Positions 1 through 11,809 of a DNA stretch of 64,000 nucleotides are shown piece after piece. This DNA comes from Amborella trichopoda. Lineage: Eukaryota > Streptophyta > Magnoliopsida > Amborellales > Amborellaceae. Each line of letters begins with the position of its first letter. Position 1 is the first letter of the stretch. Under the pieces are notes generated by a model, which saw only the letters and a program-made list of their open reading frames with translations, was not told the origin of the DNA and searched no databases. The translations under genes were made by a program, and so were the position numbers. The DNA is taken from the NCBI RefSeq assembly GCF_000471905.2, contig NW_006497023.1:1885773-1949772 (forward strand). The letters run 5' to 3'.

Positions 1-1000
1 GAATCAAGGAGGCAAAGCTTCTACTTTCAGGAAGCTTGCCATATCGCTAAATACTGTGTGATTCATACGAGGACGTGTATCTCCCGACCATCGCTAAACC
101 TCAATTTCCCAGTAACTTTTAAAACAAGCTCTTGTAGCATGATAGCCTTTTCACGTTTGAGGTTGACCCTTCTGTCCCTCGGTTCGAGGAAGGCACAAAA
201 ATCATGACCTACTCTGGATGTCAAGATCTTGGGTCTCTGCACTTGAGTTTGATGAAAAGACCTCTGAAAACAATGAAGAAGAGTTGCAAGAAGCACCTGA
301 AGAATGGAAAGAAGGCGGTCAAGAAAGTTCTTGGGGTTCATTGTCAGACATCGAGGGCTTGAAGTTGAGTCAGTCAAGATCAAGGAAATCCAAGAAATGC
401 CGCCACCAGATACACTGCGAGAGTTGCGATCACTCCAGGGACAGCTAGCTTATATTTGTAGGTTTATCTCAAACCTCTCAGGTCACTGTAAACCCTTTAC
501 ACACTTGCTAAAGATGGATACTCCATTCATTTGGGATGAAGCATGTCAGGTAGCACTTGATGACATCAAGTAATATTTACTCAACTCTCCAGTACTCTCT
601 ACACCAGTGTTGGGAAAACCTCTCATTCTATATGTGACCTCCCAGGATGAGTCACTCGGGGCATTATTAGCACAAAACAATGACGAGGGAAAAGAGATGG
701 CACTGTATTATCTTAGCCACTGGATGGAAGGGGCTGAGAAGAATTATCCCCTATAGAGAAGATGTGCTTGGCCCTAATATTTGCAGTACAAAACTTCGCC
801 ATTACTGAAGTGAAACTCATATCAAAAGCAGATCCTGTAAAGTTTCTCATTACATGCCCCTGCTTGTCAGGATGCCTTGCTAAGTGGGCATTATTGCTGA
901 TGGAATTTGACATAACATATATCCCACAGATGGCCATCAAGGGCCAAGCCCTGGCTGATTTTCTTACAGTACATCCCGTATCGACGAAATCTCCATTATC
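1..1000 (+). pseudogene. E1 pol: RT remnant plus first RNase H, RT core deleted
   Basis: Broken pol reading. Bases 1-60 match the protease/RT linker seen at 12601-12660. Bases 218-320 encode ESWVSALEFDEKTSE and a KEGGQ tail, matching 12895-12990. At about 320 the frame jumps straight to the RT C-terminus (KFLGFIVRHRGLEVESVK), so about 0.8 kb holding the RT palm and its YxDD motif is absent compared with the copy at 12990-13790. RT-RNase H connection sequence follows (LRSLQGQLAYICRFISNLSG), then typical RNase H blocks LILYVTSQDESLGALLAQ, ALYYLSHW and KWALLLMEFDITY..GQALADFL up to about 975. Stops and frameshifts occur at several points. This copy cannot encode a polymerase. Confidence 0.85.
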
Positions 1001-1019
1001 AAGCAACCTCCTTGATGAA

Positions 1020-1450
1020 GAAGTATTATGTGCTTATCTTGCTCATGCGTGCGAATTGTACGTCGATGGAGCCTTTCAATCAAACTGAGGAGGCACCGGA
1101 GTAGTATTCGTAACCCCAAAAGGAGTAGTATTGCCACTTTATTTTTCTCTCGCTGAAGCTGTTTCTCATAACGAGTTAGAATATGAAGCTCTTCTAATTG
1201 GGTTGGAGATAGCTTCCGACCTAGACTTGGAGCAGCTTAATATCTATGGTCACTCCGAGTTGGTTATCCGACAGCTCAAAGGGATATATGACGTGAGAAA
1301 CGACACTCTCAAACCTTATCACGATACTGCAAAATCATATATGGCCCAATTTGAGGATGTATCCTTGAGTCACATCTCTAGGAGGTTAAAGTCACAGGCT
1401 GATGCACTTGCAAAACTCGGGGCTACAATTCAATTGTCCTCATCAGGACC
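1020..1450 (+). pseudogene. E1 pol: second, archaeal-type RNase H (Tat lineage)
   Basis: A second RNase H fold directly follows the RT-linked one. The first catalytic Asp is in ELYVDGAF (GAT at 1065-1067). The Glu is in HNELEYEAL, and the final Asp is in SQADALAKLGA near 1400. The third acidic position, normally Asp in a YGDS-like motif, is His here (YGHSELV; CAC at 1251-1253). A stop separates YVDGAFQSN from the GGTGVV strand at 1086-1088. Tandem RNase H domains of this kind are known in Tat/Ogre elements and are the best lineage marker in this window. The domain is inactive as it stands, through both the stop and the lost acidic residue. Confidence 0.85.
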
Positions 1451-2853
1451 CATGCTTGTTTGCGTGGCAGAATGGAGACACATTGAACTAAGAAACGAGG
1501 TAAACACGGATGATGAGAGAAATATTTTCCCCAAGTGCCTTCCTTATCCATTAGGAGCACTTCTATCAGCTAAGGAAGTAATTAAGTCCAAACAAGAAAC
1601 CAAGAACAAGAATTCCTTGACCCAATATGCATGGAAATTGAGCAGATAGAAGATTGGAGAGATCCCACCACTAGTTTCCTAAAACATAGTAGGCTCTCAA
1701 AAGTTTGTGCTGAATGCAACAGCGTACGTCGAATGTCTACTAAGTATAACCTCCTTGAAGGACGTGCTCTCTTCAGACGTTCATTTGATGATATTCTTCT
1801 TAAATGTGTAGACGTACAAGAGGCAAATAAGGCGTCAGAAGAAGTACACTCTGGCATTTGTGGACTACACCAGTCTGGTCCTAAGCTCTATGAACGGATA
1901 CACAATTGGTGTATTATTAGCCATCCATGACTGCTGATTCTCTATGGTAAAAAGTGTCCAGTGTGCTAAATACATTCAAACCTAGTTCATCAACTTCCAG
2001 AGCCCTTGCACCCTACGGTGGCATCATGGCCCTTTTCACAATGGGGTATGGACATTGTAGGACTCATTGACCCTCCTTCGGCAATGGGTCACGTCTTTAT
2101 TCTAGCTGCAACAGGTTATTTCTCCAAGTGGGCTGAAGCGGTCCTCCTTAAGCAAGTCCTTGGGACAACAGTGGCCAACTTCATTCGACATCACATCATA
2201 TATCGGTTCGGAGTGCCTGACCGGATTATATCGGACAATGACCCTCAATTTTGAAGTCATCATATTGATAGCTTGGTCAACCAATTTGGTTTTGAGTGGA
2301 AGTACTCAACTATGTACCACCCTCGGGCAAACGGATTAGTAGAGGCCTCCAATAAGACTCTATGCAATGTTTTAAGGAAGTCAGTATAAAAAAGAAAGAA
2401 GAACTGGCACGAGAAACTTCCTGAAGCACTATGGGCTTATCGTACTACTACACGAAATGGTATTGATTCCACTCCTTATTCTCTGGTCTATGGGGTGAAG
2501 CACTTTTACATCTCGAAATTCAAATCCCTTCATTGCGTGTCGCTATACATCAAGGATTAACCTAAGATGAGAGAGTCAAACTTCGATATCTCGAACTCAA
2601 CCAAGGGAGAATGAAGAGGGCTTTCGATAAGTCCGTCAAGGTCTGCTCATTTGCCCATGGTGACCTAGTTCTAGTCGTCAAGAGGCCTATTGTTATGCTT
2701 GACCGACGTAAAGGGAAAATTGAACCAAATAGGAGGGGTCCCTTTATAGTAAAAAAGGTCTCACCAAATGAAGCCTACATACTGGCACATCCCAATGGAG
2801 GGGAGGCGATGCCCCCAATCAACGGGCGATACCAAAAGAAGTTTTATCCGTGA
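1451..2853 (+). pseudogene. E1 pol: integrase, broken
   Basis: The N-terminal zinc-binding region is recognisable around 1740-2000 (EVHSGICGLHQSG with two His; the Cys pair lies in shifted frame near 1950-1990). The catalytic core runs from about 2006 to 2390. The three acidic residues share one frame: Asp in GMDIVG (2051-2053), Asp in IISDNDPQF (2234-2236) and Glu in GLVEASNK (2342-2344). The last two are spaced D-x35-E, as in retroviral-type integrases. A TGA follows DNDPQF at 2252-2254 and a TAA interrupts at about 2387. The C-terminal part continues through ALWAYRTTTRNGIDSTPYSLVYG to a basic tail, PNRRGPFIVKKVSPNEAYIL, ending at 2853. Domain order and motifs are typical Ty3/gypsy. The protein is not translatable as one chain. 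Confidence 0.9.
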
Positions 2854-5329
2854 TGCATATTCAAGAAAAGAGACTCAATGCAAAGCAAGCAAGACAGTCT
2901 GAACAAATTCTAACTCTTTTTATTGTAGTAAAAACGAGTTATAAGATACAAGCCAAAAAGCCCATCATAAGGGAGATTACAATTCTCTTATATCGGAGGA
3001 AAATAAAACAGTTGACACCAAAAGTGTTGCTCTGGCATCTGAGGATAAGAGGATGGTTACAAACCAAAACCTGTGGCATTGCTCTTGCAGTTGAGTATAA
3101 GAGGACGGTAACAAGCCAAAAGAATAGCCTTCCTCATGAAGAAGCAAACCAATCAAAGAAATGCTCTCCTCATGAAGAAGCAAAACCACTTCGAGAAGTT
3201 AGCTTCAATTCATCTAACAAGCACCACCAAAGAGGATGGTTACAGGCTAAAAGAAGAGGCCAATCATTTTTTAGTCAGCTTTAATTCATCTGACGTGTAT
3301 ATCAAACACAGAAGGCAGACTTCTCTGGTAAAGAACAAGCCTATGATGGAGAGAAAACCCCGTTCACAATGGATGCCCTTCCACAGAACAACATGGACTT
3401 CGCTATTGTGCTAAAGGACTGGGCTTCCAACAGATATCACAAGCTAGGTCCTATCACCGGCCACCACCCTTTGTCGACACGAGTCAGCACTGTGTATGAA
3501 CATCACCTCACATGGCTCATCGTCGTGCGCAACAATTCCCACATGCAAATTACTGTCGCATGCGAGCCACACCGTGCATGTCATGATGCCCACTATGCAC
3601 TGGTAAGCACCGTCTAAATCTAGCACCGGTTGTGACATCCAAAGGCTAGCGCCGGCTATGTTGTTGACTCTCAGAGCCGGCTATGTCTTCCGAATGCTAA
3701 GTGTCGGCTGTACTTTTATCCCCAGTGTAGGTTGCCATTGTTTTAGGGTTAGTGCTGGCTGTGTTAGTACCAAATGTGTATTCTGTGTCAGCGTCGGCTA
3801 TGATGCAATTGTCCACCTTCTGGTGACTCTTTGTTTTCCACCCGTCTCCTCAATTCTAGAGACCCCTCGTTTTCTGGCCAAAGTCCCTTCGCCTCCCCTA
3901 CAGTTGTACAATTTCCAAGTGCAATCGTCCACCTCCAGCGATGATTTTTCTTCCCCTAACCCTTCGGTTTCTCTCTGGAACTCCCCTTCTACTGCTGGAA
4001 AACCTCTACAAACCTCACCCAAACCATCGGGAAAATTCACTTTCACCCATTGGAAAACCACAAAAAACCAGCCAAAGTTCACCCAACGGCCCCTTTTCTC
4101 TTCTCTACCTCGCTAAAATCACTTTGAAAATCTCGAAAAACTTCTCATAATCATTGCTAGAAGTTCCCTGTTGTCCCAGAAAACACATTGTTTCCACGGC
4201 CATGCTCCCAGATGGCTTCACAATGTTCACTACAAACTCCTGCAACTTCACAAAGCTCGATGAAGTCCCGTTAACCTTGCTGGAACACCCTATGTGTTTG
4301 TCGAAGTTCCTCACTGGAAACACTCACCCTCACCATCAAATTCAATTTTTCACCTTAACTGTTTTTACCCTTCGATGAAAAATTGTGAAAACAAGGTTTG
4401 CCCCCCTTTTTATAGCCAACGCTTTCCCCAAATGCCTTTCATAAACTGGGAATCCTAGCCACGTTCAGGAAGGCCCAACGTTAATGGGCCGGACCGGGTC
4501 GGGCTCAGACCCTAAGCCTGAGAAAATTTTATTGTCGACCTTGAAATCTTATGTGACAAAGGTCAGGACCTGGTTGGGCTCGGGTCAGAGCCCAAACACT
4601 AACCCACACCCAACGCCGGCCATGTTATCGAAAAAGACTTAGTGCCACCTGTGTTGTTTGTGACTTCAGTGCCGGCTGTGTGCTCAGGACTCAGCACAGG
4701 CTGTGTGCTCAGAGACTAAGTGCCACCTATGTTGTTGGTGACTTCACCGCTGGCTGTGTGCTCAGCAACTCTATGCTGGCTGTGTTCAAGAGATAGCACA
4801 GGCTTTCCTCATTGCTGGCTGCATTTTCAACAACTCAGTGCCGACTGTTTGTTCAAGAAATAATGGTCGTTGCGCTTGGCATAGGCTATGTTTCAAACAA
4901 TCCATTGTCGCATACTCCATGTTGAAGCCGTGTGTGTCCGATTACTATTAACCCCAGTGAAGTTGCAACTTGACGGTGACCTAGTATCTCTAGCAAAGTG
5001 GAACCCAGGTCATTCAAACTCAGGTCATGACTTCTTATCCTCAGTAGGAGAGTCATACTCATACTGCAGCTTGTTATCCCCAGTGGAGTTAGGGTCATTT
5101 TTATTGTTGCAACTCTCAGTGATCTACCTCACACCTAGTTATTCTTTCCTTAAGGATATTAATGACCTACATTGGTCCCCTTTTCCCCAATGAAGTCGGC
5201 TTTTCTATCTGAACCCCTTACCGATCTTACCTATTTTATCCCCAGGGAGTTAGACTGCTGTCCAAAGATTTATTCCCCATGGAGGTTCACCTACATGGTG
5301 ACTCACAATCATGGTCTATGCTGCATAAC

Positions 5330-6140
5330 CTTAAACTGCACATCCATGATCAGTGCTGCATGACCTTAGACTGCACAACCTTGGTGTAGGTGCACGACCT
5401 TAAATGGCATGGTCCAAACTATGCAACCATAAACTGTAGTGGAGGTCTAGCTACATGACCCTAAACTGCACGGTCCAATCTATGTGACGTTAAACCATAG
5501 TACACATCCTTGCCGCATGACGTTAAAAGGCTTCTCACTATGGTCCAAACTATATGACCTTAAACTACAGCGAAAGTTTAGTTGCATGACCTTAAACTGC
5601 ATGGTCCTAGTTGCACGACTTTAAACTGTATAACCACGGTCCAAGCTATAGGACCCTAAAACCATAGTGCACATCCTGACCACATGTCGATAAACTGCTT
5701 TGCACAGGTCTTGGAGGCACGACCTTAAACTTGGCCCCACATATGCGCACACACATTTTACGTGCATTTTCACGCATGTCTTCCCTAACCGACCCATTCG
5801 TGTGCACGCACCACCTTCACTACTCTATCATTCTGCAGTGAGTCTCACCCGTGCTCACAAAACGGTGAACCATCCCACCATCTATACTCATCGTAAGCTA
5901 ATGGGTCAACATTTTTCACCCACCTTTCATACATCATCCATCTTTCATAGGTAGCCTCGTGCCATCTCCCCAAAAGTGAGCTAAAACCACTACCATACTC
6001 ACTTCATGGCCCCTATAGATTGCTATCCATCTCCATTATGGTCTAGCTCTATGACCTTCAACTGTAGCTCACATCCTGGTCGCATGACGTTAAAAGGCTT
6101 CGTATAGGTCCCGAAGGTATGACCGTAAACACACCTTCAC
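5330..6140 (+). repeat. Degenerate tandem array in E1 3' region
   Basis: Recurring units with cores such as CATGACCTTAAACTGCA and GGTCCAAACTATATGACC, densest at 5330-5710 and again at 6030-6140. The same array appears on the opposite strand at 18650-19060 and 36110-36935, where units are more regular. Confidence 0.75.
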
Positions 6141-6675
6141 AATAATGGGCACGGTGTGTATCTGAACAAGGGAACAACATGAGTAAAAATGACGGATGGG
6201 CTTGGTCACGATACCATGAGTACAAGAGTTTCTGGACTAAAAAAACCAGGCATGGTGAAAACTCGAAAGGGGCATCGTGACTTAAAATGGAACAATAAGG
6301 GTGGACATGGCTAAAAGGTCATGGGTAAAAGAGCCTTAAGAAATGGAACTTAGTGAAAACCGTCTCTACTACTCGTCTTCCCAAGTTTAAGTGAAAATCC
6401 ACAAAGGATGCTTGGACCAATAAATCGGTTGATGCAGTGCTCGCCTCAACAGGCGGCTTCAACCCACACTCAAAAAGAAAAATCCCTGGTGTCACAATAC
6501 CAGGACCCAAAAAATACGGGCTTCAAAGAAAAGATTATGACAGCCTTAGCCCATTTGCAAAATGGACTCGAAGGACAGAAGATTCGCCAAGAAAGCAAGA
6601 CAAGTCTCATGAAGAAAGAGCATCATTCCCAGGAGGTCACAAAATGCACTCCCAGATGCCGAAGATGCCTTAAGA

Positions 6676-7070
6676 AGCCTAAGTCAGCCATGACTTTGGA
6701 CCTGCTATGTAACGACCTACTAGCAATGGGTAGGGGTTATACCAAAGCTGGTCACCTCGATAAACTGAGGTACCCTACCCGCCAAGGAACATCTGGTACG
6801 TGACGCAGACGAGCATCGACAAAAGGCTCCTCAGCAAATCATCCAAAACAAACAAACAAGGAAATCATTCTGACAAACCAAAGACACCCCAAGAAAGCTA
6901 AGTTAGCCATGACTTTGGACCTACTATGTAACAACCTGTTAGTAGTGGGTAGGGGTTATACCCAAAGCTAGTCACCTCGATAAACTGAGGTACCTTACTC
7001 ACCAAGGAATAACTGGTGCACGACGCAGACGAGCACCGGCCGAAGGCTCTTTTGTTGTTTATCCAAGATA
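6676..7070 (+). repeat. Tandem duplication of about 220 bp in E1 3' region
   Basis: The stretch starting CCATGACTTTGGACCT near 6688 recurs at about 6907. Both copies continue through GGTAGGGGTTATAC, GATAAACTGAGGTACC and CGACGAGCA-like blocks. I saw only one equivalent unit in E3 and E5, so the duplication looks specific to E1. Confidence 0.75.
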
Positions 7071-8708
7071 AAGAAACCAAGACCAAATGGGAACAATTCC
7101 CTTCGACACGGCACTCAATTGCCAGATTTGCCTGATTCTGACTGATGAGCTCCATACAAAATCCCCAACTTCATAATCATAAACAGTCAACACGAGAGTG
7201 AGGACTTCGAAAAGATCCCTCAAAAAAGTCTCTTCTCCCCTTAAAAGTTTCCACAGATGGACCTGCGAACAATGCATCCCTACGTTTGAGCTTCCTAGTA
7301 GCACCATTGCGTGAATCTCCTCGGCGTTCACGTGGTATTGTGACTAAGAAGAAAAAAGTACTAAAGTCAAAGAAAATTTTTCAAATTTTATCCTTCTCGC
7401 TTCTCTTAAAGCACAACATTTGGCGGGGTAAGTTGTTTGAACGCATCTTTTAGCCCCTTGGTCCCTGATACAGAATAAAGAGGAAGAAGGTCAATAAAGC
7501 CTACAAAACAATGGATACTTTGATAGTCTCAAAATATCTCCAAAATTGATGAAGATCTTCATCAGCATTCCAAAAGGCCACTTGCCAAGTTTCATCGCGA
7601 TCAGACATGTCTACGGCAGTCAACACAAAGAAACAATTCAAAAAAAATGGCTTCTTGCACCCTGAAATGGATCCCGTAACTAGAATTATATTTTGGTGCA
7701 TTAAACTGCTATGGGACCATCAACATTGGAACCGGCATGGTCGAAAACTTGTTTGGGTCAGGTTTCGGCTTAATAGGGCACTCTAGGACAAAGTTATGAG
7801 TAAAATATTGAAAAGGGGTAGGCCACACACTATTCCTGTGTGGCCACCCTGCATCAAACCACCATTAAAGGTGGTTGTTTTTATAGTCACAGGTAGTGAA
7901 TTTCGTGTCCTATATCTCACTCTATCCGAGTCTGATCACGCTAAAATTTTGTGAGAGTGTTCATCTCATTAAGACGAGAGTTTCGGTATGTGGTATACCC
8001 CGTGATGATGCCTAAGCAGGGAGAAAAACTAGAGAGAAGTTGCTGATCTACCTCACTTTGACGGCCAAATCATGACGCTTGCATACCCGATGAACACATA
8101 ACCAATTGCATTATGTGCGTAAGGTCCGAGGCCATCTCTGATTCGAACCCCGCGTATAATGAATGTTGGATTTCACACATGGAGGCATTGAAGCTGCTGT
8201 AAATTTCGGCTGTCAAATTTCAAGAATTCGACCAAAAACTCAAGACGACAAAATCTTCATCCGGACATGAAATCTAGCTACGTTTTTTGCAACGTGATGG
8301 TGACGGCATGATCAGTGTGATTCAACAAAGAAACTACATAAAAACATCAAGAAATGAGCACACAATCGATCCAAAGTTTTCAAGATTCAAGCAAATTTAA
8401 AGTTCCATGTTCATAGTTTAAAAAACATGATTCATGGCTCGAAGTTGGTATCAAATCGATCGCCATACCAAGCCCTACAAGAAAACAATCATCTTTCGAT
8501 CAAATGGGCATCTGATCAACCCCAGATCAGTCATAGAAGATCACGCAAGTTCTTGGGCAGCAGTAGTGACTGTTCTAGAATTCTACACATTGTTAAGTAA
8601 GGGTAATATTTTTGCACCCATTTTTAGAATTTCTTTTAATTCAATTAAATTGTAATTATCTTTAATTTTAGGTATTTTTGGGCGTCCACCAATGTTTGGG
8701 CCCAATTC

Positions 8709-8772
8709 TATATAAACATGAAAAGCTAAATTGTATTGGACCTTTTGGTTCAACCTTAAACCATTGAATAAA
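8709..8772 (+). promoter_or_regulatory. E1 LTR core promoter and poly(A) signal
   Basis: TATATAAA at 8709-8716 and AATAAA at 8767-8772, on the sense strand of the LTR. The pair recurs at the same relative place in the other copies (48-70 bp apart), which supports a real TATA/polyadenylation pair defining U3, R and U5. Confidence 0.7.
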
Positions 8773-8869
8773 ATTTCAATTTCTTGCTTAAGTTCGTGGG
8801 TTTGTCTTGAAGAGAGAGATAGGAAAGAGAAGAAAAGGATCGGTACCCCTCAGTAAGGTAATTTTCTCC

Positions 8870-9275
8870 TCTCCCCACTTTCTCTCTCCTTCTCTCTTTC
8901 TCTCTCATTCCCATTTTCTCTCTCTTCTTCCTCTTTCTCACTCCTCCCCTCTTTCTCTCTCCTCTCCTTTTTCTCGTTCCTCCTATTTTCTCTCTCATTT
9001 ATATCTCTTTCCATCTCTTTGTCTTTCTCATCTCTATCTTTCTTTATCTTCTTCTCATCTCTTTCTTTCTCTCTCTTCTTCTCATCTCTATCTCTTTCTC
9101 TCTCTTTATCTTTATTTTTCTCTCTTCTTCTCATCTCTATCTTTTCTCGCTCTTTATCTTTCTCATATCTATCTTTTTCCCTCTCCATCTTTCTCAACTC
9201 TATCTCACTTTCTCTCTCTTCTTCTCATCTATTTCTCTCTCTTCTTGCTTTATCTCTTTTTCTCTCTCCTCTTCT
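8870..9275 (+). repeat. CT-rich microsatellite-like tract in LTR
   Basis: Runs of TCTCTC, TTCTTCTCATCTCTAT and similar units. It is the + strand counterpart of the GA tracts of the minus-strand LTRs. The long open frames through it encode only Ser/Leu/Phe or Arg/Glu/Lys strings and are not genes. Confidence 0.9.
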
Positions 9276-10526
9276 TATAACACAACTAACGATGCTTAGT
9301 GCTGCCTGTGTCCTATCCCTCTTCTTATTCTAATACAACCGACAATGCTTAGTGCCACCTATATCTTATTCCTCCTCTTCTTCTAACATAGCCGGCGATG
9401 CATAGTGCCTCTTGTGTCTTGGATCTCCTTCTAGCACGGTCGGCAATGCTTAATGCTGCCTGTGTCATGTCTCTCCTTTTAACACAGCCAACGATGCTTA
9501 GCACCGTCAGTATCCTCTCTCTCTTCTTTGTCTTACATAGTTGGCAAAGGCTTAGTGCCACCTATGTCATCTTGTGCCCCTTCTCCTACCATAGTCGGTG
9601 AAGGCCTAGTGCCGCCCGTGTCTCTTCTCTCCTTCCTTCTGCCACAGTCGGCGAAAGGACATCGCCGCCTATGCCTTATCATAGCCTGCGAGGATACATC
9701 GCTGATTAAGTTTCTTTCTCCTCCTCTTATTGTTGTTTGTGTCTGTCTTTGCCCCTTCCTTCCCTCTTCTCCACACTCTTCTCCTCTTTTCTTTCTCTTC
9801 CTCTCCTCCTTTCTATTCTCTTGTTCTTCTCTTATCGTACTTCTTATTCTTTCTCTACAATCTCTATTCCTTTTTTGTCATTCTTTCATTTGATTAAGAG
9901 GGGTCGTGATTAGCCTTCAATAGTAGTCTTGTCATCTAGTCGTAATGTTGTTGTTCCAGTATTACTGTTCCCGCTTTATTGCCACAACCGACTAACAATC
10001 GTGTCTAGCTAGTCAGTATTGGTATGGACATCAAGTGGTAATTTTTTGAGCTGGTCTGAGTTACAGAGCCAATTTAGTACCCGTCATGCCAATTATCTAC
10101 CAGCTTAGTCACTACGTTGATCTCCCCGCCTGGTCAAATTCTACTCTCCCCCTCTTTCTTCTCTCATTTTTCTCTCCTTCTATTTGAATGTGCATGCTTG
10201 TGTACGTTCACCCAAAGGAAAGGTGAGGTTTGTTGACCCACCTATCATATAACATTTTCCATATGTGTGTGATTGCAGAAAATAGGAAAATGCAAGCCAA
10301 GGGAGGCGATTCCGAACAGTCTTACGATTGGGGGGAATCTCTTCGTGATCTAAGAGGGCACCCACGTGAGCCAGCCCGAGCAAGTTTCGAAACCACATTA
10401 AATTCCTCTCTCATCGATTGGTCCACCTGCTCTTGTTCTCGAGCAAGGTCTTGGGTCTCCCTGAAACTCAAGAAATGTGCCGCCATATCATCCTATTCCG
10501 AAGGGTGAGATCGAGGCACCTAACCA

Positions 10527-11809
10527 TCCTCGTATAATGGTAGTAAGTGATATATATAGAGTTGTGCCCAAACATGGGTGGATTGATCAAAATTAAACCT
10601 AATTGTTGAAAATTAAGATTTAATTGAATTTAAAAAATTGTAAAAAATGGATGCAAAATGACTGATTTGCCCCTTCCTAGAACGTGCATGATCTTTTATG
10701 GATGATCTGTGGTTATTCTGCTGCCCATTTGATCGAAAGATGATTGTTTTCTTATAGGGCTCAGCACGACGATCAATTTGATGCCAACTTCGAGCCATGG
10801 ATCGTGTTTTTAGGCTATGATCATGTTACTTGGAATTTCGATGAATCTTGAAACTTTGGATCGATAGTGTGCTCGTTCCTTAATGTGTTTATGTGATTTC
10901 TTTGTTTGATCACACTGAGTATGTCGCCATGATCATAGAGCAATAAATACAGCTCTATTTCGGAGGAGGATTTTGCAACTTTGGAGTTGTGGTGGGATCA
11001 AGGGATTTTGGCACCAGAAGTTGTAGTCACTTCATCGGCTTCGTGTGTGAAATCTGACCATTCATCATGTATGGGATTCGAACTAGCGATAACCCTAGAC
11101 CTTACATACGTGATGAAATTAGTTTCACGTCAATATTTTCTCAAGCAATGCGATTTGGCCGTTAGAGTGAGGCACGAGGCTGCTGATTTTCTTATAACTT
11201 TCTTCACAGATCAACAACTTCTCTCTAGTTTTTCTTCGCACTCGGGCAACGTCACAAGGCATGCCACATATTGAGATGCTCGTCTTGATGAGATGAACAC
11301 GCTCACAAAATTTGAGCATGATTCGACTTGGTATGGGTGAGATATGAGGGTCAAAAGTCACTATTCGTGACTGTCCCTGTAATGGAGTTTAGTTGTAGGG
11401 TGGCCGCACAGGAATAGTGTGCGCTCTTGTTTCGATCTTTTGCCTATAACTTCTTCTTGGAAGATCTGTTTAAGCTGAAATTTGACCACTGGGGATATTC
11501 AATCATGCCGAATCCAGTGGTGGTGGTTCCACAATTTTAACTCACCAAAGAAATAAATCTAGTTATAGGGTCCATTTCAGGGTGATAAAGGCTAATTCTA
11601 CCGAAACTATTTCTTTGTTTACACTGCCTTAGACATGTCAGATTGCAACGAAACATGGCAGACAACATTCTGAAGTGCTTATGAAGATCTTGAGTAGCTC
11701 TTGGGCCATTATGAGACTGTCAAAATTTCCACTATTTGTCAGGCTTTATTGACCAACTTCTCTCTTTTATTCCGCATCGGGGACCCATGATGATGAAACT
11801 ATTTTCAAT
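10527..11809 (-). repeat. E7: partial type B LTR, minus strand (R/U3 part)
   Basis: Begins within R at 10527, beside E1's LTR end, with ATATATAGAG (reverse of a TATA box) at about 10549. It then follows the U3 order of the B LTR at 24592-25860 on the opposite strand. It ends near 11809 at a diverged form of the TGTTGGAAGATAT terminus. The U5 part is not seen next to it; E1 lies there instead. E2's internal region follows on the + strand. Confidence 0.75.

Larger units (their letters stand above)
2854..7433 (+). other. E1 3' region between pol and 3' LTR, rich in tandem repeats
   Basis: About 4.6 kb with no credible gene. It runs colinear, on the opposite strand, with 17062-21070 (E3) and 34602-38870 (E5), so it belongs to the element and is not captured host DNA. 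Blocks in order: unique sequence (2854-3600); degenerate units around CAGTGCCGGCTGTG (3600-3830 and 4600-4880); C/T-rich sequence (3840-4440); 4880-5330; a GTTTAAGGTCATRCAAC-type array (5330-5710, 6030-6140); and sequence up to the LTR. Variable, tandem-repeat-rich 3' regions are known from Tat/Ogre elements. A purine-rich tract GCGGGGTAAG sits directly before the LTR and is a weak polypurine-tract candidate. Confidence 0.75.
1..10526 (+). mobile_element. E1: Tat-like Ty3/gypsy retrotransposon, 3' portion
   Basis: The element enters from beyond the left edge and reads on the + strand in the order pol (1 to about 2853), long 3' region (2854-7433) and 3' LTR (7434-10526). The pol order (RT, RNase H, second RNase H, integrase) is that of Ty3/gypsy elements, and the extra RNase H points to the Tat lineage. 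All reading frames are broken, so it is a dead copy. Its LTR ends TAACCA at 10526 and abuts, at 10527, the R/U3 part of an opposite-strand type B LTR. This suggests E1 inserted into that LTR. The left target-site duplication lies outside the window, so the insertion cannot be fully proven. Confidence 0.85.
7434..10526 (+). repeat. E1 3' LTR, type A, + strand (about 3.09 kb)
   Basis: Starts TGTTTGAACGCATC at 7434 and ends GGCACCTAACCA at 10526. Both ends match the other LTR copies, whose ends are fixed by primer-site adjacency (21416, 42018) and by target duplications. U3 runs from 7434 to about 8708. A TATA box and AATAAA lie at 8709-8772. The remaining 1.75 kb holds a CT-rich tract (8870-9275), degenerate hairpin-array units (9280-9700) and the conserved end block with GATCTAAGAGGGCACCCACG. 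Confidence 0.9.

Noticed and set aside
2850..3284. 144-codon open frame after integrase
   Set aside because: Lies in the element's 3' region, has repetitive Lys-rich composition with no domain, and shows no conserved frame in E3 or E5.
6408..6803. 131-codon open frame in E1 3' region
   Set aside because: Overlaps a 220-bp duplication and has no recognisable domain; not open in E3 or E5.
8807..9280. Long open frames in CT/GA tracts (also 15202-15555, 22703-23155, 32740-33219, 43476-43832, 57244-57711, 63038-63412)
   Set aside because: They encode only Ser/Leu/Phe or Arg/Glu/Lys strings produced by microsatellite DNA and fall in the same place of repeated LTRs.
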